Shown here piece by piece: positions 37,550 to 44,936 of a stretch of 64,000 nt of DNA (position 1 is the first letter of the stretch; every line of letters begins with the position of its first letter). The translations under genes were made by a program, and so were the position numbers. The DNA is taken from positions 41,404 to 105,403 of the forward strand of contig JBGPKL010000007.1 in the NCBI GenBank assembly GCA_041485885.1. The letters run 5' to 3'. Under the pieces are notes generated by a model, which saw only the letters and a program-made list of their open reading frames with translations, did not search any database and was not told the origin of the DNA. The DNA is from JACQFZ01 sp041485885 (GTDB lineage Bacteria > Pseudomonadota > Gammaproteobacteria > Acidiferrobacterales > Sulfurifustaceae).

Positions 37550-37731
37550 TGGGAGTGCGGTATAAACCTCTTTACAAGATACGAACGATTATCGACTTAT
37601 CCAATTCATGAGCGGAAACTACTTTCCCATTCCTGCCCGCCCGGATATCCAATATCCCGTGGATGCGCCGTATATTTATAGTTATGCGGCAAATCAATGC
37701 CTGAACGATGCCGTGACACGAGGGCAGCACT

Positions 37732-38388
37732 TTGAGTCAAGAGTGGAAAGGCTACTGGCCGATTCTCGAACGTCTAGAACACGAAGTGTGCGAGTTAACG
37801 TTCGCTGTTGCCTTCTCGGACGATCACTTGGGTGTCTATTCGGCGAGACTCGCGGAACTCCTGCTCCGGACCTGCGCCGAGTGTGAGAATATCGGAAAGT
37901 CTCTTTGTGTCGGCAGGAATCTGGGACCGACCGGCTTAAAAGTTCAGGACTTCAATTTTCCGGCCGTTGGAAATGCGATCTGTTCGCGCATCGCAATTCA
38001 CACCAAACAACTTGTGATTGTCTGGCCATATCAGTCCTTCACAGCCACGAGCATCACGCCGTTCGACACGTGGCGGCCAACTGGAAGCACAAATCCCATT
38101 TGGTTCAACGCGTACAATGGGATCAAGCACGATAGGATCGCCAACGCGACAAAGGCGAATGTCGGGAATGTGATCCATGCGCTCGGCGGCCTGTTCCTTC
38201 TCAACCTATGGCCCAGAGACGCAGACATTACGCAGCATTCTGAGCACATCAACTTGGCTCAGATGCGGATCGCGAGCTATTCACGGTTCTTTTCTCCTGC
38301 GAGAGTTTTGAAGCTCGAATCACGAAATGGGTTGTCCGGGCCCATGTCTGGAAGCAACCTGAGAAACCTCGTCTTCGATTGGCAGTAG
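37732..38388 (+). CDS. Cassette 1 gene: unknown protein with a YNGIKHDR motif
   Basis: 218 residues from TTG 37732, with AGGG eight bases upstream; no in-frame ATG is available. It has no membrane segment or signal. The segment WFNAYNGIKHDRIANATKAN is like a motif (YNxxKHdR) seen in families of unknown function with an all-alpha HEPN-like look; I do not claim the fold. The gene stops 25 bases before the attC site that ends its cassette. Its base composition is lower in G+C than the chromosomal genes next to it. Function unknown. Confidence 0.65.
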   Translation: MSQEWKGYWPILERLEHEVCELTFAVAFSDDHLGVYSARLAELLLRTCAECENIGKSLCVGRNLGPTGLKVQDFNFPAVGNAICSRIAIHTKQLVIVWPYQSFTATSITPFDTWRPTGSTNPIWFNAYNGIKHDRIANATKANVGNVIHALGGLFLLNLWPRDADITQHSEHINLAQMRIASYSRFFSPARVLKLESRNGLSGPMSGSNLRNLVFDWQ

Positions 38389-38413
38389 ATTCCCGACACG
38401 ATTCGATGCCGCC

Positions 38414-38497
38414 GCATAACAACAAAATGGAGCCGACGCGCCTGACCGTCCGTGCGATCATGGCGCTGTGGCACGCGGCTCATTTTGAGCGTTGGCC
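38414..38497 (+). other. attC site 1
   Basis: The left core GCATAAC (38414-38420) and right core GTTGGCC (38491-38497) enclose an imperfect palindrome. AACAACAAAATGGAGCCG on the left pairs with CGGCTCATTTTGAGCGTT on the right, with unpaired bases as in attC hairpins. 84 bases. Confidence 0.72.
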
Positions 38498-38520
38498 AGT
38501 TAAGATAATGGAACTCCAAA

Positions 38521-38961
38521 ATGACGCAGCAGTTCAAACTTTCTAGCACATTCGTGCACCTTAGGGACGGCGGCGATGCCGAACGGGTGGAACTCACACC
38601 CGCGTTTTGGAGCCAGAGTTCATCTGGCAAGAAGAAGCATGACCGCGTAGTCGGTGTCTTCGAGTTCAAGTTAGCGAGTGATCTGCACTCCTCCATGCAG
38701 GAAATGCATCCCGAAGGAGATGAAGTTATCTATCTCGTCACGGGGTCAATCGATCTGATTCTCGATGAACCCGGCGGTGAGCGCGTCGTTTCAATCAAGA
38801 CTGGAGAAGCCTCGATCGTGCCACGTGGCGTATGGCATCGTTTGGTCATGCGTAAACCGGGTAAACTCTTGTTCATTAACAGCCGAACCGGAATGCAAGG
38901 ACGAAGAGCAACGCGCAACAAGCCATTGCAGCGGAGCGCGCGTAAAACGCGCTCCGGCTGA
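38521..38961 (+). CDS. Cassette 2 gene: cupin-domain protein
   Basis: The 146-residue product contains a single small beta-barrel. EMHPEGDEVIYLVTGSIDLIL is the first cupin motif and IVPRGVWHRLVMRKPGKLLFI the second, with possible metal-binding histidines and glutamate. The start ATG lies 29 bases after the cassette boundary. The last 16 residues are encoded inside the attC site, a common outcome for cassette genes. It is cytosolic; the ligand is unknown. Confidence 0.8.
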   Translation: MTQQFKLSSTFVHLRDGGDAERVELTPAFWSQSSSGKKKHDRVVGVFEFKLASDLHSSMQEMHPEGDEVIYLVTGSIDLILDEPGGERVVSIKTGEASIVPRGVWHRLVMRKPGKLLFINSRTGMQGRRATRNKPLQRSARKTRSG

Positions 38962-38976
38962 ATGGCAGCGTTAGCC
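38913..38976 (+). other. attC site 2
   Basis: GCGCAAC (38913-38919) and GTTAGCC (38970-38976) are the outer cores. AACAAGCCATTGCAGCGGAG pairs with CTCCGGCTGAATGGCAGCGTT, with a central GCGCGCG/CGCGC stem. The 64-base layout is close to the attC sites known from Xanthomonas-type integrons. The core match to cassette 2's own start is only 5 of 7. Confidence 0.75.
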
Positions 38977-39155
38977 GGCCTGCGATGACTGAGTTCAAAA
39001 CGCTCCGCAGACTCCTCGATGGCGAAGCGCCAGATGAAGGAGTGAACACTTTGTACGACAATCTCTCTGGAACCCAGCTGAGCGCCTAGTCGTTGGGCTG
39101 CAATTGAAACACCTATACTTGCCGAGTCCGATCAATGAAGTGAATGGAGGTATCG

Positions 39156-39563
39156 ATGACGACCGAACTTTTCTATCTCTTGCTTACCGCTATTCTCACC
39201 GGAGTTCTTTGGATTCCCGTTGTCATAGGCTACGTATTGTCTCGCGGACCCCTGAAACCTTCCCACTACAAGGTCGCGCCAACAGCGCCCCTCCCCGCTT
39301 GGGTCAATCGCGCCAATCGGGCGCACGTGAACGCAGTCGAAAATCTCGTGCCTTTCGCAACGGTTGTTCTCATCGCTCACGCAGTCGGCGTGTCAACGTC
39401 CGTTACCGCGATATCCGCTGCTGTGTATTTCTATGCGCGTGCCGCGCATGCCGTGATTCACATCAGTGGATTCAGTCTCTTCAGGGCCCGAACCGTATTG
39501 TTTACGGTTGGCTGGGTCGCGTTTATCACATTCGCCATTGAACTGCTACGACATACGATATGA
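39156..39563 (+). CDS. MAPEG-family membrane protein
   Basis: 135 residues with four membrane helices and the MAPEG segment NRANRAHVNAVENLVPF, the glutathione/lipid-binding signature of this family (microsomal GST-like). GGAGG at 39146 precedes ATG 39156, which decides the start over the ATG at 39144. It lies in cassette segment 3, after attC site 2. A 34-codon frame at 38985-39089 precedes it and may be nothing. Confidence 0.85.
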   Translation: MTTELFYLLLTAILTGVLWIPVVIGYVLSRGPLKPSHYKVAPTAPLPAWVNRANRAHVNAVENLVPFATVVLIAHAVGVSTSVTAISAAVYFYARAAHAVIHISGFSLFRARTVLFTVGWVAFITFAIELLRHTI

Positions 39564-39609
39564 GGAATGTTCGGCGTTGATCCCGCTTAACCCGATAGTG
39601 CAGTCGACG

Positions 39610-40239
39610 ACCACCTCCGTGATCGGCGGGCACGCAAGGCTACGCGGAGGAAGCTGAAGAGCTCTCCAGCGATACGAAAGCATTCCGTTCGCGGAGAAAC
39701 ACAAAGCTGTTCTTCATTTAGTACCGTGCGCGCCGTGTAGCGTGCTTGATATCGGCGCCGGGACTGGCGCCGACGCGGCTTACTTTGCAGAGCTGGGGCA
39801 TCGGGTTGTTGCCATCGAGCCTACTGACCCACTTCGAATACCCGGGATGGCTCTACATCCGTCGACGTGGATTGAGTGGGTTGACGACAGCTTGCCGGAT
39901 CTGATGGTGACGCTGAAGCGATGGCAGAAGTTTGACGTCGTCATGATCACTGCGGTATGGATGCATCTGGACGAGTCGGAACGCCAGCGGGCGATGCCGA
40001 AGGTTGCGTCGTTGATCCGAAGTGGCGGTGTCCTGATTATGTCGCTACGACATGGACCATCCTCTCCGAAACGGCGCATGTTCAGGGTATCGGCAGAAGA
40101 GACGGTCCAGCTTGCGAAGGCGCACGGCTTACGCTCCATACTGAACGTCCGCACTCAGTCTGTTCAACCGGTGAATCGCCAAGCGGGTGTTACATGGTCG
40201 TGCCTTGCGTTCGAATCTGAAGGCCCTAGCTCAGGTTAA
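39610..40239 (+). pseudogene. Class I SAM-dependent methyltransferase, N-terminus frame-broken
   Basis: From 39742 the frame is clean and carries the SAM motif LDIGAGTGADAAYFAELGHRVVAIEPTD, MITAVWMHLDE and GGVLIMSLRHGP. Upstream, the typical N-terminal helix is spread over shifted frames: GGHAR in one, YAEEAEELSS in the next, and RYESIPFAEKHKAVLHLVP back in the first with a TGA before it. Two small indels therefore separate the domain from a proper start. GTG 39742 would lack the first helices. Probably inactive; target class unknown. Confidence 0.65.
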
Positions 40240-40252
40240 CTCCGATATCCCG
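40222..40252. repeat. Direct repeat flanking the cassette zone, right copy
   Basis: It matches 37519-37549 at 29 of 31 bases and continues with GTGGATGGGGCCGTATATTATA, like the segment that abuts cassette 1 (37648-37680). Confidence 0.75.
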
Positions 40253-40357
40253 CCTGTGGATGGGGCCGTATATTATAGGTAGCAAAGCAAAACGGCGATG
40301 AGATATGCTTCTCGTTGAGTACGTTTGTAACGCCGACATTTTTCAACGGAGGTAACC

Positions 40358-40981
40358 GTGAATCGACGCGTCCCGATCCTTTTGGCGCTGTTTTTGGCTC
40401 TCGGCGGCTGCGCGAGCGAGCCGCCGAAGCCGCAGTTTGTGGAGTCTGCCAACCAGACGCTGTCGCCCCCACCCCCGGATAAAGCGCAGATCGTCTTCCT
40501 CGAGCCAATCAATTCCATCCAGGGTATGGTTCCGGTCGGCATCTTCGAGATGAATGGCGACAACCGCACGCTTCTCGCCACGACCGGCGCACACAGCAAG
40601 GTTGCGATCCTGTTCACGCCGGGCCATCACCTGCTGATGGCGAACCAGTCCGGCGCGGTGGCGCACTTTCTCGATGCCAACGTCGAGGCCGGCAAGCGTT
40701 ACTACGTGCTGCTGCGCTTCATCTACGCCAACGGATTCCAGATGCGACCCGTGCGTCCCTCGGGATCATCCTCGGACTACACCATCGCGAACAAGAACTT
40801 TCCGGCCTGGATTTCCGAAACGCGCTTCGTTGATAAAACACCTGACAGCGACGCTTTCTTCGAGAAGTACAAGGACGCAGTGACCAAGAGCCAAACCTCG
40901 GGCTGGAACTCCTGGCTGGCGAAGACTGCGCAAGAGCGAGCCGAGCTGACGCTCAACCCGCAAGACGCGATCGCGCAATAA
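40358..40981 (+). CDS. DUF2846-like lipoprotein
   Basis: 207 residues; a lipoprotein signal with lipobox ALGGC (Cys near 19) is followed by a beta-rich domain with the AQIVFLEP and GHHLLMANQSG segments seen in DUF2846-like envelope proteins. CGGAGG stands eight bases before the ATG. It follows the right copy of the flanking direct repeat. Role unknown, outer or inner membrane attached. Confidence 0.78.
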   Translation: MNRRVPILLALFLALGGCASEPPKPQFVESANQTLSPPPPDKAQIVFLEPINSIQGMVPVGIFEMNGDNRTLLATTGAHSKVAILFTPGHHLLMANQSGAVAHFLDANVEAGKRYYVLLRFIYANGFQMRPVRPSGSSSDYTIANKNFPAWISETRFVDKTPDSDAFFEKYKDAVTKSQTSGWNSWLAKTAQERAELTLNPQDAIAQ

Positions 40982-41303
40982 CCGCACGGTGCGGAACTAG
41001 GCACGTCGTTGCCCATCGATCCGCGAAGGGCCGTCGGCGAACCATGCTTCGCCCGCGCCGTTCCAGCGAGCGTAGCGTGCGCTATGCGCACGATTGAATT
41101 ATCTCGCCCATCTGCTCTTGCGGTTGGCTGCGTACCGGCGAACCGGATCTCCAACGGAATCGTACTTCCTATCAGGCCATGATCCGTCGGCTTGTCGATC
41201 GTTATGCTTCACTGCACACGAAGCCCCTAGCCCGGCCTTCGAGCGGAGGCGCCAAACGACGGCGTGCCGCTTAAGGTGGCGTTTATGTTTCAACTTGAAG
41301 AGT
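40982..41303. other. Intergenic, no gene seen
   Basis: About 320 bases between the lipoprotein gene and the tRNA. CGCACGGTGCG makes a small hairpin right after the lipoprotein stop. No coding homology, attC or integrase remnant was recognised. Confidence 0.45.
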
Positions 41304-41378
41304 TGGCTTGGGGAGCAGGTTTCGAACCTGCGTTCTCAGATTCAAAGTCTGATGTCCTACCCATTAGACGACCCCCAA
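41304..41378 (-). tRNA. trnQ: tRNA-Gln (UUG)
   Basis: On the minus strand the acceptor TTGGGGG pairs with TCCCCAA (one G-U), followed by G and an encoded CCA. The D-arm is GTCTAATGGGTAGGAC, the anticodon arm is TCAGA-CTTTGAA-TCTGA with anticodon TTG, and the T-arm is GCAGG-TTCGAAA-CCTGC. Length 75 with CCA. Confidence 0.96.
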
Positions 41379-41380
41379 AC

Positions 41381-41416
41381 AAAAAACCCCGAAAACGTCT
41401 GTCTTCGGGGTTTCAT
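41381..41416 (-). terminator. Intrinsic terminator upstream of tRNA-Gln
   Basis: On the minus strand AAACCCCGAA pairs with TTCGGGGTTT, followed by TTTG. It ends just before the tRNA 5' end, so it closes a separate short transcript that begins further right. Confidence 0.8.
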
Positions 41417-41530
41417 TGTCCGGAGGGCAAACGTCATCGGCCCTCCTAAGTATTTAGGCGGCCTAAAACGGCGTCGGTTGTTGGCTCCGGTTCATGGCGC
41501 GTAGGTTAAGCGAGAATACAATACTGTCAA
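41381..41530 (-). ncRNA. Candidate small structured RNA
   Basis: Minus-strand TTGACA at 41525-41530 with TAACCT 16 bases downstream makes a plausible promoter. About 110 bases follow with two small stems (TTTAGG/CCTAAA and GGAGGGC/GCCCTCC) and then the intrinsic terminator at 41381-41416. No good reading frame is inside. It could also be just a leader of the tRNA unit. Confidence 0.35.
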
Positions 41531-41719
41531 GGCATATGTTGCAAAAGCGGTGGCCTCAAAACAAGTTGACGGTTATTCGATGAAATCACAGAAACACAAG
41601 TTGTTCGAAGCGGACGTGGTGAGACCACAGCAACCTTCGGTTCCGTTCGTACACCGCGCCGTTCAACACATTCGTTTAGGCCTCACCCTCAACGTGTCTG
41701 TACTCAAAGGAGTGTCTCA

Positions 41720-41875
41720 ATGAAAATTACCAAGAACCTTGGAATGTTGCTGTTGGGCATCTGGCTGATCGCCACCGGACTGATACCCATGCTCAATATC
41801 AGCTTTTCGGGCCTAGGCACTGTCATGGCTGTCCTTGCCATTGCAGTCGGTGCCTTGATCCTCGTGGGTAGGTAA
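41720..41875 (+). CDS. Small two-helix membrane protein
   Basis: The 51-residue product starts MKITKNLGMLLLGIWLIATG and continues LIPMLNISFSGLGTVMAVLAIAVGALILVGR. Two membrane helices flank the NISFSGLG turn. AAAGGAGTGTCTCA precedes the ATG, so it is certainly translated-looking. Similar small proteins occur in betaproteobacteria (recalled). Function unknown. Confidence 0.8.
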   Translation: MKITKNLGMLLLGIWLIATGLIPMLNISFSGLGTVMAVLAIAVGALILVGR

Positions 41876-41985
41876 ACGAGCAGCCGCCTGGCCAACGCTT
41901 GAAGCTATCGGCCCGCGGCGGCCGCTGAGTTCAAGCGCTAGAGCGTATCGAGATGCAAAGGCAGAGAACCGAGCCGCGAGGCCCG

Positions 41986-42609
41986 TTACCTTCGCCAAAC
42001 GCTCGCGAGCCACGGCTGCTGTTCGCGCGGCGCGCCCTCGGGACGGTAGTAGTGCGTGACTTCGACGAACCCCGCTCCTTTCATATGATGTCGCCACGTT
42101 TCCAGATCGTGATAGGCGCCGTAGCGCTCGCGGCTCCAGCCTTCCTCGTTATTGCCTCGCGGGTTTGAGCTGAACAACACGCCGGCTGGTTTCAGCGTCG
42201 CGTGCAGTTGACGCAGCACACGCGACAATTCCTGGCTCGGAACGTGAAACAGCGCGGCGTTGGCGAAGACGCCGTCGAAATGTTGGTGCGGCAAATCGAG
42301 CTTGAGAAAATCCTGCTCCCACACTTCACAGCCGCTGTGAGCGCGCGCCATCGCCGCAAGGCGGGAAGCACCTTCCAGGCCGATGGCGATGTGGTGGAGC
42401 GCGGCAAACGTCTTCAGGTCACGCCCCGGCCCGCAGCCAAAATCGAGTATCGTGAACGGCGCTTGCCCTTGGATGTGTTGCAATAGCGCGGCGACGTTCT
42501 GGCTGACATCGTGATCTCGCGTGCCTTGCCAAAAATCCTCCGCGTGCTCATCGTAATGCCCGAGCGTGACGCGAGAAATGTTTTTAAGCTCTTCTGGATT
42601 TAGTTTCAT
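41986..42609 (-). CDS. Class I SAM-dependent methyltransferase
   Basis: 207 residues from ATG 42609. The SAM site is TILDFGCGPGRDLKTF, followed by ALHHIAIGLEGASRLAAMA, DGVFANAALFHVP and LKPAGVLFSSNPRG, the full Rossmann methyltransferase order. The N-terminus (LGHYDEHAEDFWQGTRDHDVSQN) matches small-molecule methyltransferases. A broken paralogous piece of the same region lies at 44936-45060. Target unknown. Confidence 0.88.
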   Translation of the reverse strand: MKLNPEELKNISRVTLGHYDEHAEDFWQGTRDHDVSQNVAALLQHIQGQAPFTILDFGCGPGRDLKTFAALHHIAIGLEGASRLAAMARAHSGCEVWEQDFLKLDLPHQHFDGVFANAALFHVPSQELSRVLRQLHATLKPAGVLFSSNPRGNNEEGWSRERYGAYHDLETWRHHMKGAGFVEVTHYYRPEGAPREQQPWLASVWRR

Positions 42610-42692
42610 GTCCATGCCGCGAACCCGACGGCGCACGGTATTCCTCACATGCTCCGAATTTCAGACGCAAGTAGGTAACTATCAAAAAACAT

Positions 42693-42773
42693 GTAGCCCG
42701 GATGGAGCAACAGCGTAATCTGGGACGTAAGAATGCCCCGGATTGCGGCGCTACGCGCCTTCATCCGGGCTAC
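42693..42773. repeat. GTAGCCCGGAT inverted repeat, copy 3 (81 bases)
   Basis: Almost the reverse complement of 35329-35409 over all 81 bases. The adjacent CCGAGAAACATTTTTG also matches the flank of the other copy, so the mobile unit may be longer than the palindrome. Confidence 0.85.
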
Positions 42774-42808
42774 CCGAGAAACATTTTTGTAAACTGGATT
42801 TATGCAGT

Positions 42809-42888
42809 ATATTTTCGCGACACCACACTAAGGATACAAACCTCGCTGCGCTCTGACCGCCAGTACGCGGTGTCATGCGACTACGTAG
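42809..42888 (-). repeat. Degenerate copy of the gdhA 3' end
   Basis: On the minus strand this reads YVVA-stop-HRVLAVRAQRGLYP-stop, matching the last 19 residues of GdhA (YVVACHRLLAARAQRGLYP) with the Cys codon changed to TGA. A 28-base core is identical to 43321-43348. The XRE gene lies between the two copies. Confidence 0.85.
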
Positions 42889-43040
42889 TTGGGCAGTCCG
42901 ACGCCTCCGGTGGTCATGGAACCTCACTCGCAGAGACGCCGAGCGACGTAAGGTCCTCGGAGATTTACCGTGTGGTTTCAGAGACGCAATTGTTCCAGGT
43001 GGTTTCAGTTGCTGCCCACGATTACAGGAGGCCTTAGAGT

Positions 43041-43298
43041 ATGAAGCAATTTCGTCGAGCGAAAAAGCGGGTGGAGGTATCGGTAGGAGAGTCCGTCCGC
43101 ATTATTCGAGAGCTACAGAGCTTGAGCCAAAATCAACTTGCCGAACTGACCGGCATCTCCCAGGCTACGATCTCCGCGATCGAAAACGATCGAGTGAGCT
43201 TGGGTGTTGAGCGAGCGAAAATTCTAGCGCGTGCATTGAAGTGCCACCCCGCGGTTTTGGTATTTCCTGGCTGGAATCTCGAGCGATCGGCCGCCTAA
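43041..43298 (+). CDS. XRE-family DNA-binding protein
   Basis: The 85-residue protein has a helix-turn-helix at about residues 20-60 (IRELQSLSQNQLAELTGISQATISAIENDR). Small size and the leading basic segment fit a HigA-like antitoxin or a phage-type repressor. AGGAGGCC precedes the ATG. No toxin gene was recognised beside it. The gene is enclosed by two copies of the gdhA 3' end (42809-42888 and 43301-43381), which suggests it arrived by insertion. Confidence 0.85.
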   Translation: MKQFRRAKKRVEVSVGESVRIIRELQSLSQNQLAELTGISQATISAIENDRVSLGVERAKILARALKCHPAVLVFPGWNLERSAA

Positions 43299-43300
43299 CC

Positions 43301-43381
43301 ATATTTTTCGCTACATCACGCTAAGGATACAAACCTCGCTGCGCTCTGGCCGCCAGCAGCCGGTGGCACGCGACCACATAG
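43301..43381 (-). repeat. gdhA 3' end, right repeat copy
   Basis: This is the authentic end of gdhA plus 20 downstream bases (ATATTTTTCGCTACATCACG). The downstream bases are also conserved in the other copy, so the duplication covered the gene end and its flank. Confidence 0.85.
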
Positions 43382-44619
43382 GCCGCGGTGCGCAGAGTAA
43401 TCTTCTTTTGCTGCGCGACCTGCCACACCGCGGCGAACGCTTCGGTCAGAATCCGTTCCAACCGCATGTTGATCTCATCCTCCGTCCAGAAAAAGCTGGA
43501 GATATCCTGCACCCACTCGAAGTAGCTCACCGTCACACCGCCGGCGTTCGCCAAGACGTCCGGTACCACGGTTACGCCGCGATCTTGGAGAATGCGGTCC
43601 GCTTCCGGAACCGTCGGGCCGTTCGCGCCTTCCACGACGAAGCGCGCGTTGATCTTGGCGGCGCGCGCGGCAGTGATCTGCCCTTCCAACGCGGCGGGGA
43701 TCATGAAATCGCACGGCACTTCCCAGAGCTTCTCGTCGTCGAGACGTTCGCCACCCGGAAACCCAAGCAGGCTCTTCGTCGATTCGCGAAAGCGCTTCAG
43801 CGCGCCGACGTCGAGACCGCGCTCGTTGAACACGGTGCCGCTGTCGTCTTGTATCGCGACAATTTTCGCTTTGTGCTCGCTGAAAATTCGCGCCGCCGCC
43901 TCCCCGACGTTCCCGAAACCCTGAACCACCACCTTTGTACCTTCGATGGCGACGGAGAGCTTTCTTGCCGCTTCGCGCGCCACGATGAACACACCGCGAC
44001 CGGTCGCGTCCCGCCGGCCCAGGCTACCGCCGAGCGACACCGGCTTGCCGGTGACGACACCCGGGCTGGTGCGGCCTTGGTTCACCGAATAGGTGTCCAT
44101 CATCCACGCCATCACTTGCTCATTCGTGTTGAGATCCGGCGCCGGAATATCTTTGTCCGGACCGATGAGCAAATTTATTTCGCTGGTATACCGCCGCGTC
44201 AGCCGCTCCAGCTCGCTCAGTGAAAGACGTTTGGGATCGAGACGGATACCGCCCTTCGCGCCTCCGTACGGTACATTGACGACGGCGTTTTTGATCGACA
44301 TCCAACCCGCGAGCGCCATCACTTCCGCGAGCGTGACGCTCGGGTGATAACGAATGCCGCCTTTACCGGGACCGCGCGAGAGGTTGTGCTGCACGCGATA
44401 CCCCTCGTAATGCACGACGACACCGTTGTCGCGCTTGATCGGCACGTCGACGATGAGTATCCGCTTGGGCCGGCGCAGCGTCTCGATCCACGGCTGCAGC
44501 TCCGGGTCGATCCACGGCGCGACTTCCTCGATTTGCTTTAGAAACGTTTCCCAGGGGCCGAGATGATCGCGCGACAAGTACGAAGGCAATGCAACGCGCT
44601 GTTCCGTGCTTTCTCTCAT
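43321..44619 (-). CDS. gdhA: Glu/Leu/Phe/Val dehydrogenase (glutamate dehydrogenase)
   Basis: The product has about 432 residues. VQHNLSRGPGKGGIRYHP and VPYGGAKGGIRLDP, with the catalytic lysine, mark the amino-acid dehydrogenase active site. VVQGFGNVGEAAARIFSEH is the NAD(P) Rossmann motif. It interconverts glutamate and 2-oxoglutarate plus ammonia. Possible starts are ATG 44619, ATG 44628 and TTG 44649; AGGGATAATG gives 44619 the best spacing. Its 3' end has been partly duplicated beyond the XRE gene. Confidence 0.93.
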   Translation of the reverse strand: MRESTEQRVALPSYLSRDHLGPWETFLKQIEEVAPWIDPELQPWIETLRRPKRILIVDVPIKRDNGVVVHYEGYRVQHNLSRGPGKGGIRYHPSVTLAEVMALAGWMSIKNAVVNVPYGGAKGGIRLDPKRLSLSELERLTRRYTSEINLLIGPDKDIPAPDLNTNEQVMAWMMDTYSVNQGRTSPGVVTGKPVSLGGSLGRRDATGRGVFIVAREAARKLSVAIEGTKVVVQGFGNVGEAAARIFSEHKAKIVAIQDDSGTVFNERGLDVGALKRFRESTKSLLGFPGGERLDDEKLWEVPCDFMIPAALEGQITAARAAKINARFVVEGANGPTVPEADRILQDRGVTVVPDVLANAGGVTVSYFEWVQDISSFFWTEDEINMRLERILTEAFAAVWQVAQQKKITLRTAAYVVACHRLLAARAQRGLYP

Positions 44620-44739
44620 CACTTTCATTATCCCTAACGTTGTGGTCAACGCAACTCGTACGACTTGGAATTATCGCTTCATGCTATGAGCGTGTTGCGG
44701 CGGATGTCAAACAACCGCGCTCAATGCAGGCGCGAACGG

Positions 44740-44936
44740 TTACTTCGGCTGCTTGCCTCGAAGCCAATAGCGATGCGCGAGATAGATGAGTAACCCAACC
44801 GCGGCCGCCGCGTCGACCAAGAGCGCTCGGGCCACGGACGGTGAAGGTCGCCGGCCCCACCTTGTCGTCGCGGCGCAGCTTAATTAGAGCGATGCACGTG
44901 ACGGCGTAAATAAGCAGCCGAATGATGGTGCTGATC
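44740..44936 (-). pseudogene. Amino-acid permease remnant
   Basis: The minus strand encodes ISTIIRLLIYAVTCIALIKLRRDD and PATFTV, then after a deletion and frame change ALLVDAAAAVGLLIYLAHRYW to a stop at 44740. Both parts match consecutive C-terminal segments of the intact permease at 48419-49714. Only the last 70 or so residues are left. Confidence 0.75.

Larger units (their letters stand above)
37682..38970 (+). mobile_element. Integron-type cassettes 1 and 2 (array without integrase)
   Basis: Cassette 1 would run from the cut after G37681 (GTTATGC) to G38491, and cassette 2 from there to G38970. The first bases of cassette 1 (GTTATGC) are the exact complement of the left core of its own attC (GCATAAC at 38414), the relation expected when a circular cassette is opened by an integrase. 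Both genes are in the same orientation and each ends at or in its attC. A third segment follows without a complete attC. No integrase gene is visible. Confidence 0.7.

Noticed and set aside
38985..39089. 34-codon frame after attC site 2
   Set aside because: It has an ATG and stop but no ribosome-binding site or family; mentioned only with the MAPEG gene.
39060..39100. GTTGGGC at 39093 as a third attC right core
   Set aside because: No matching left core or palindromic arm within 150 bases upstream; too weak to call.
42875..43210. Possible toxin gene overlapping the XRE gene
   Set aside because: The frame has no HigB/RelE pattern and starts inside the degenerate gdhA copy.
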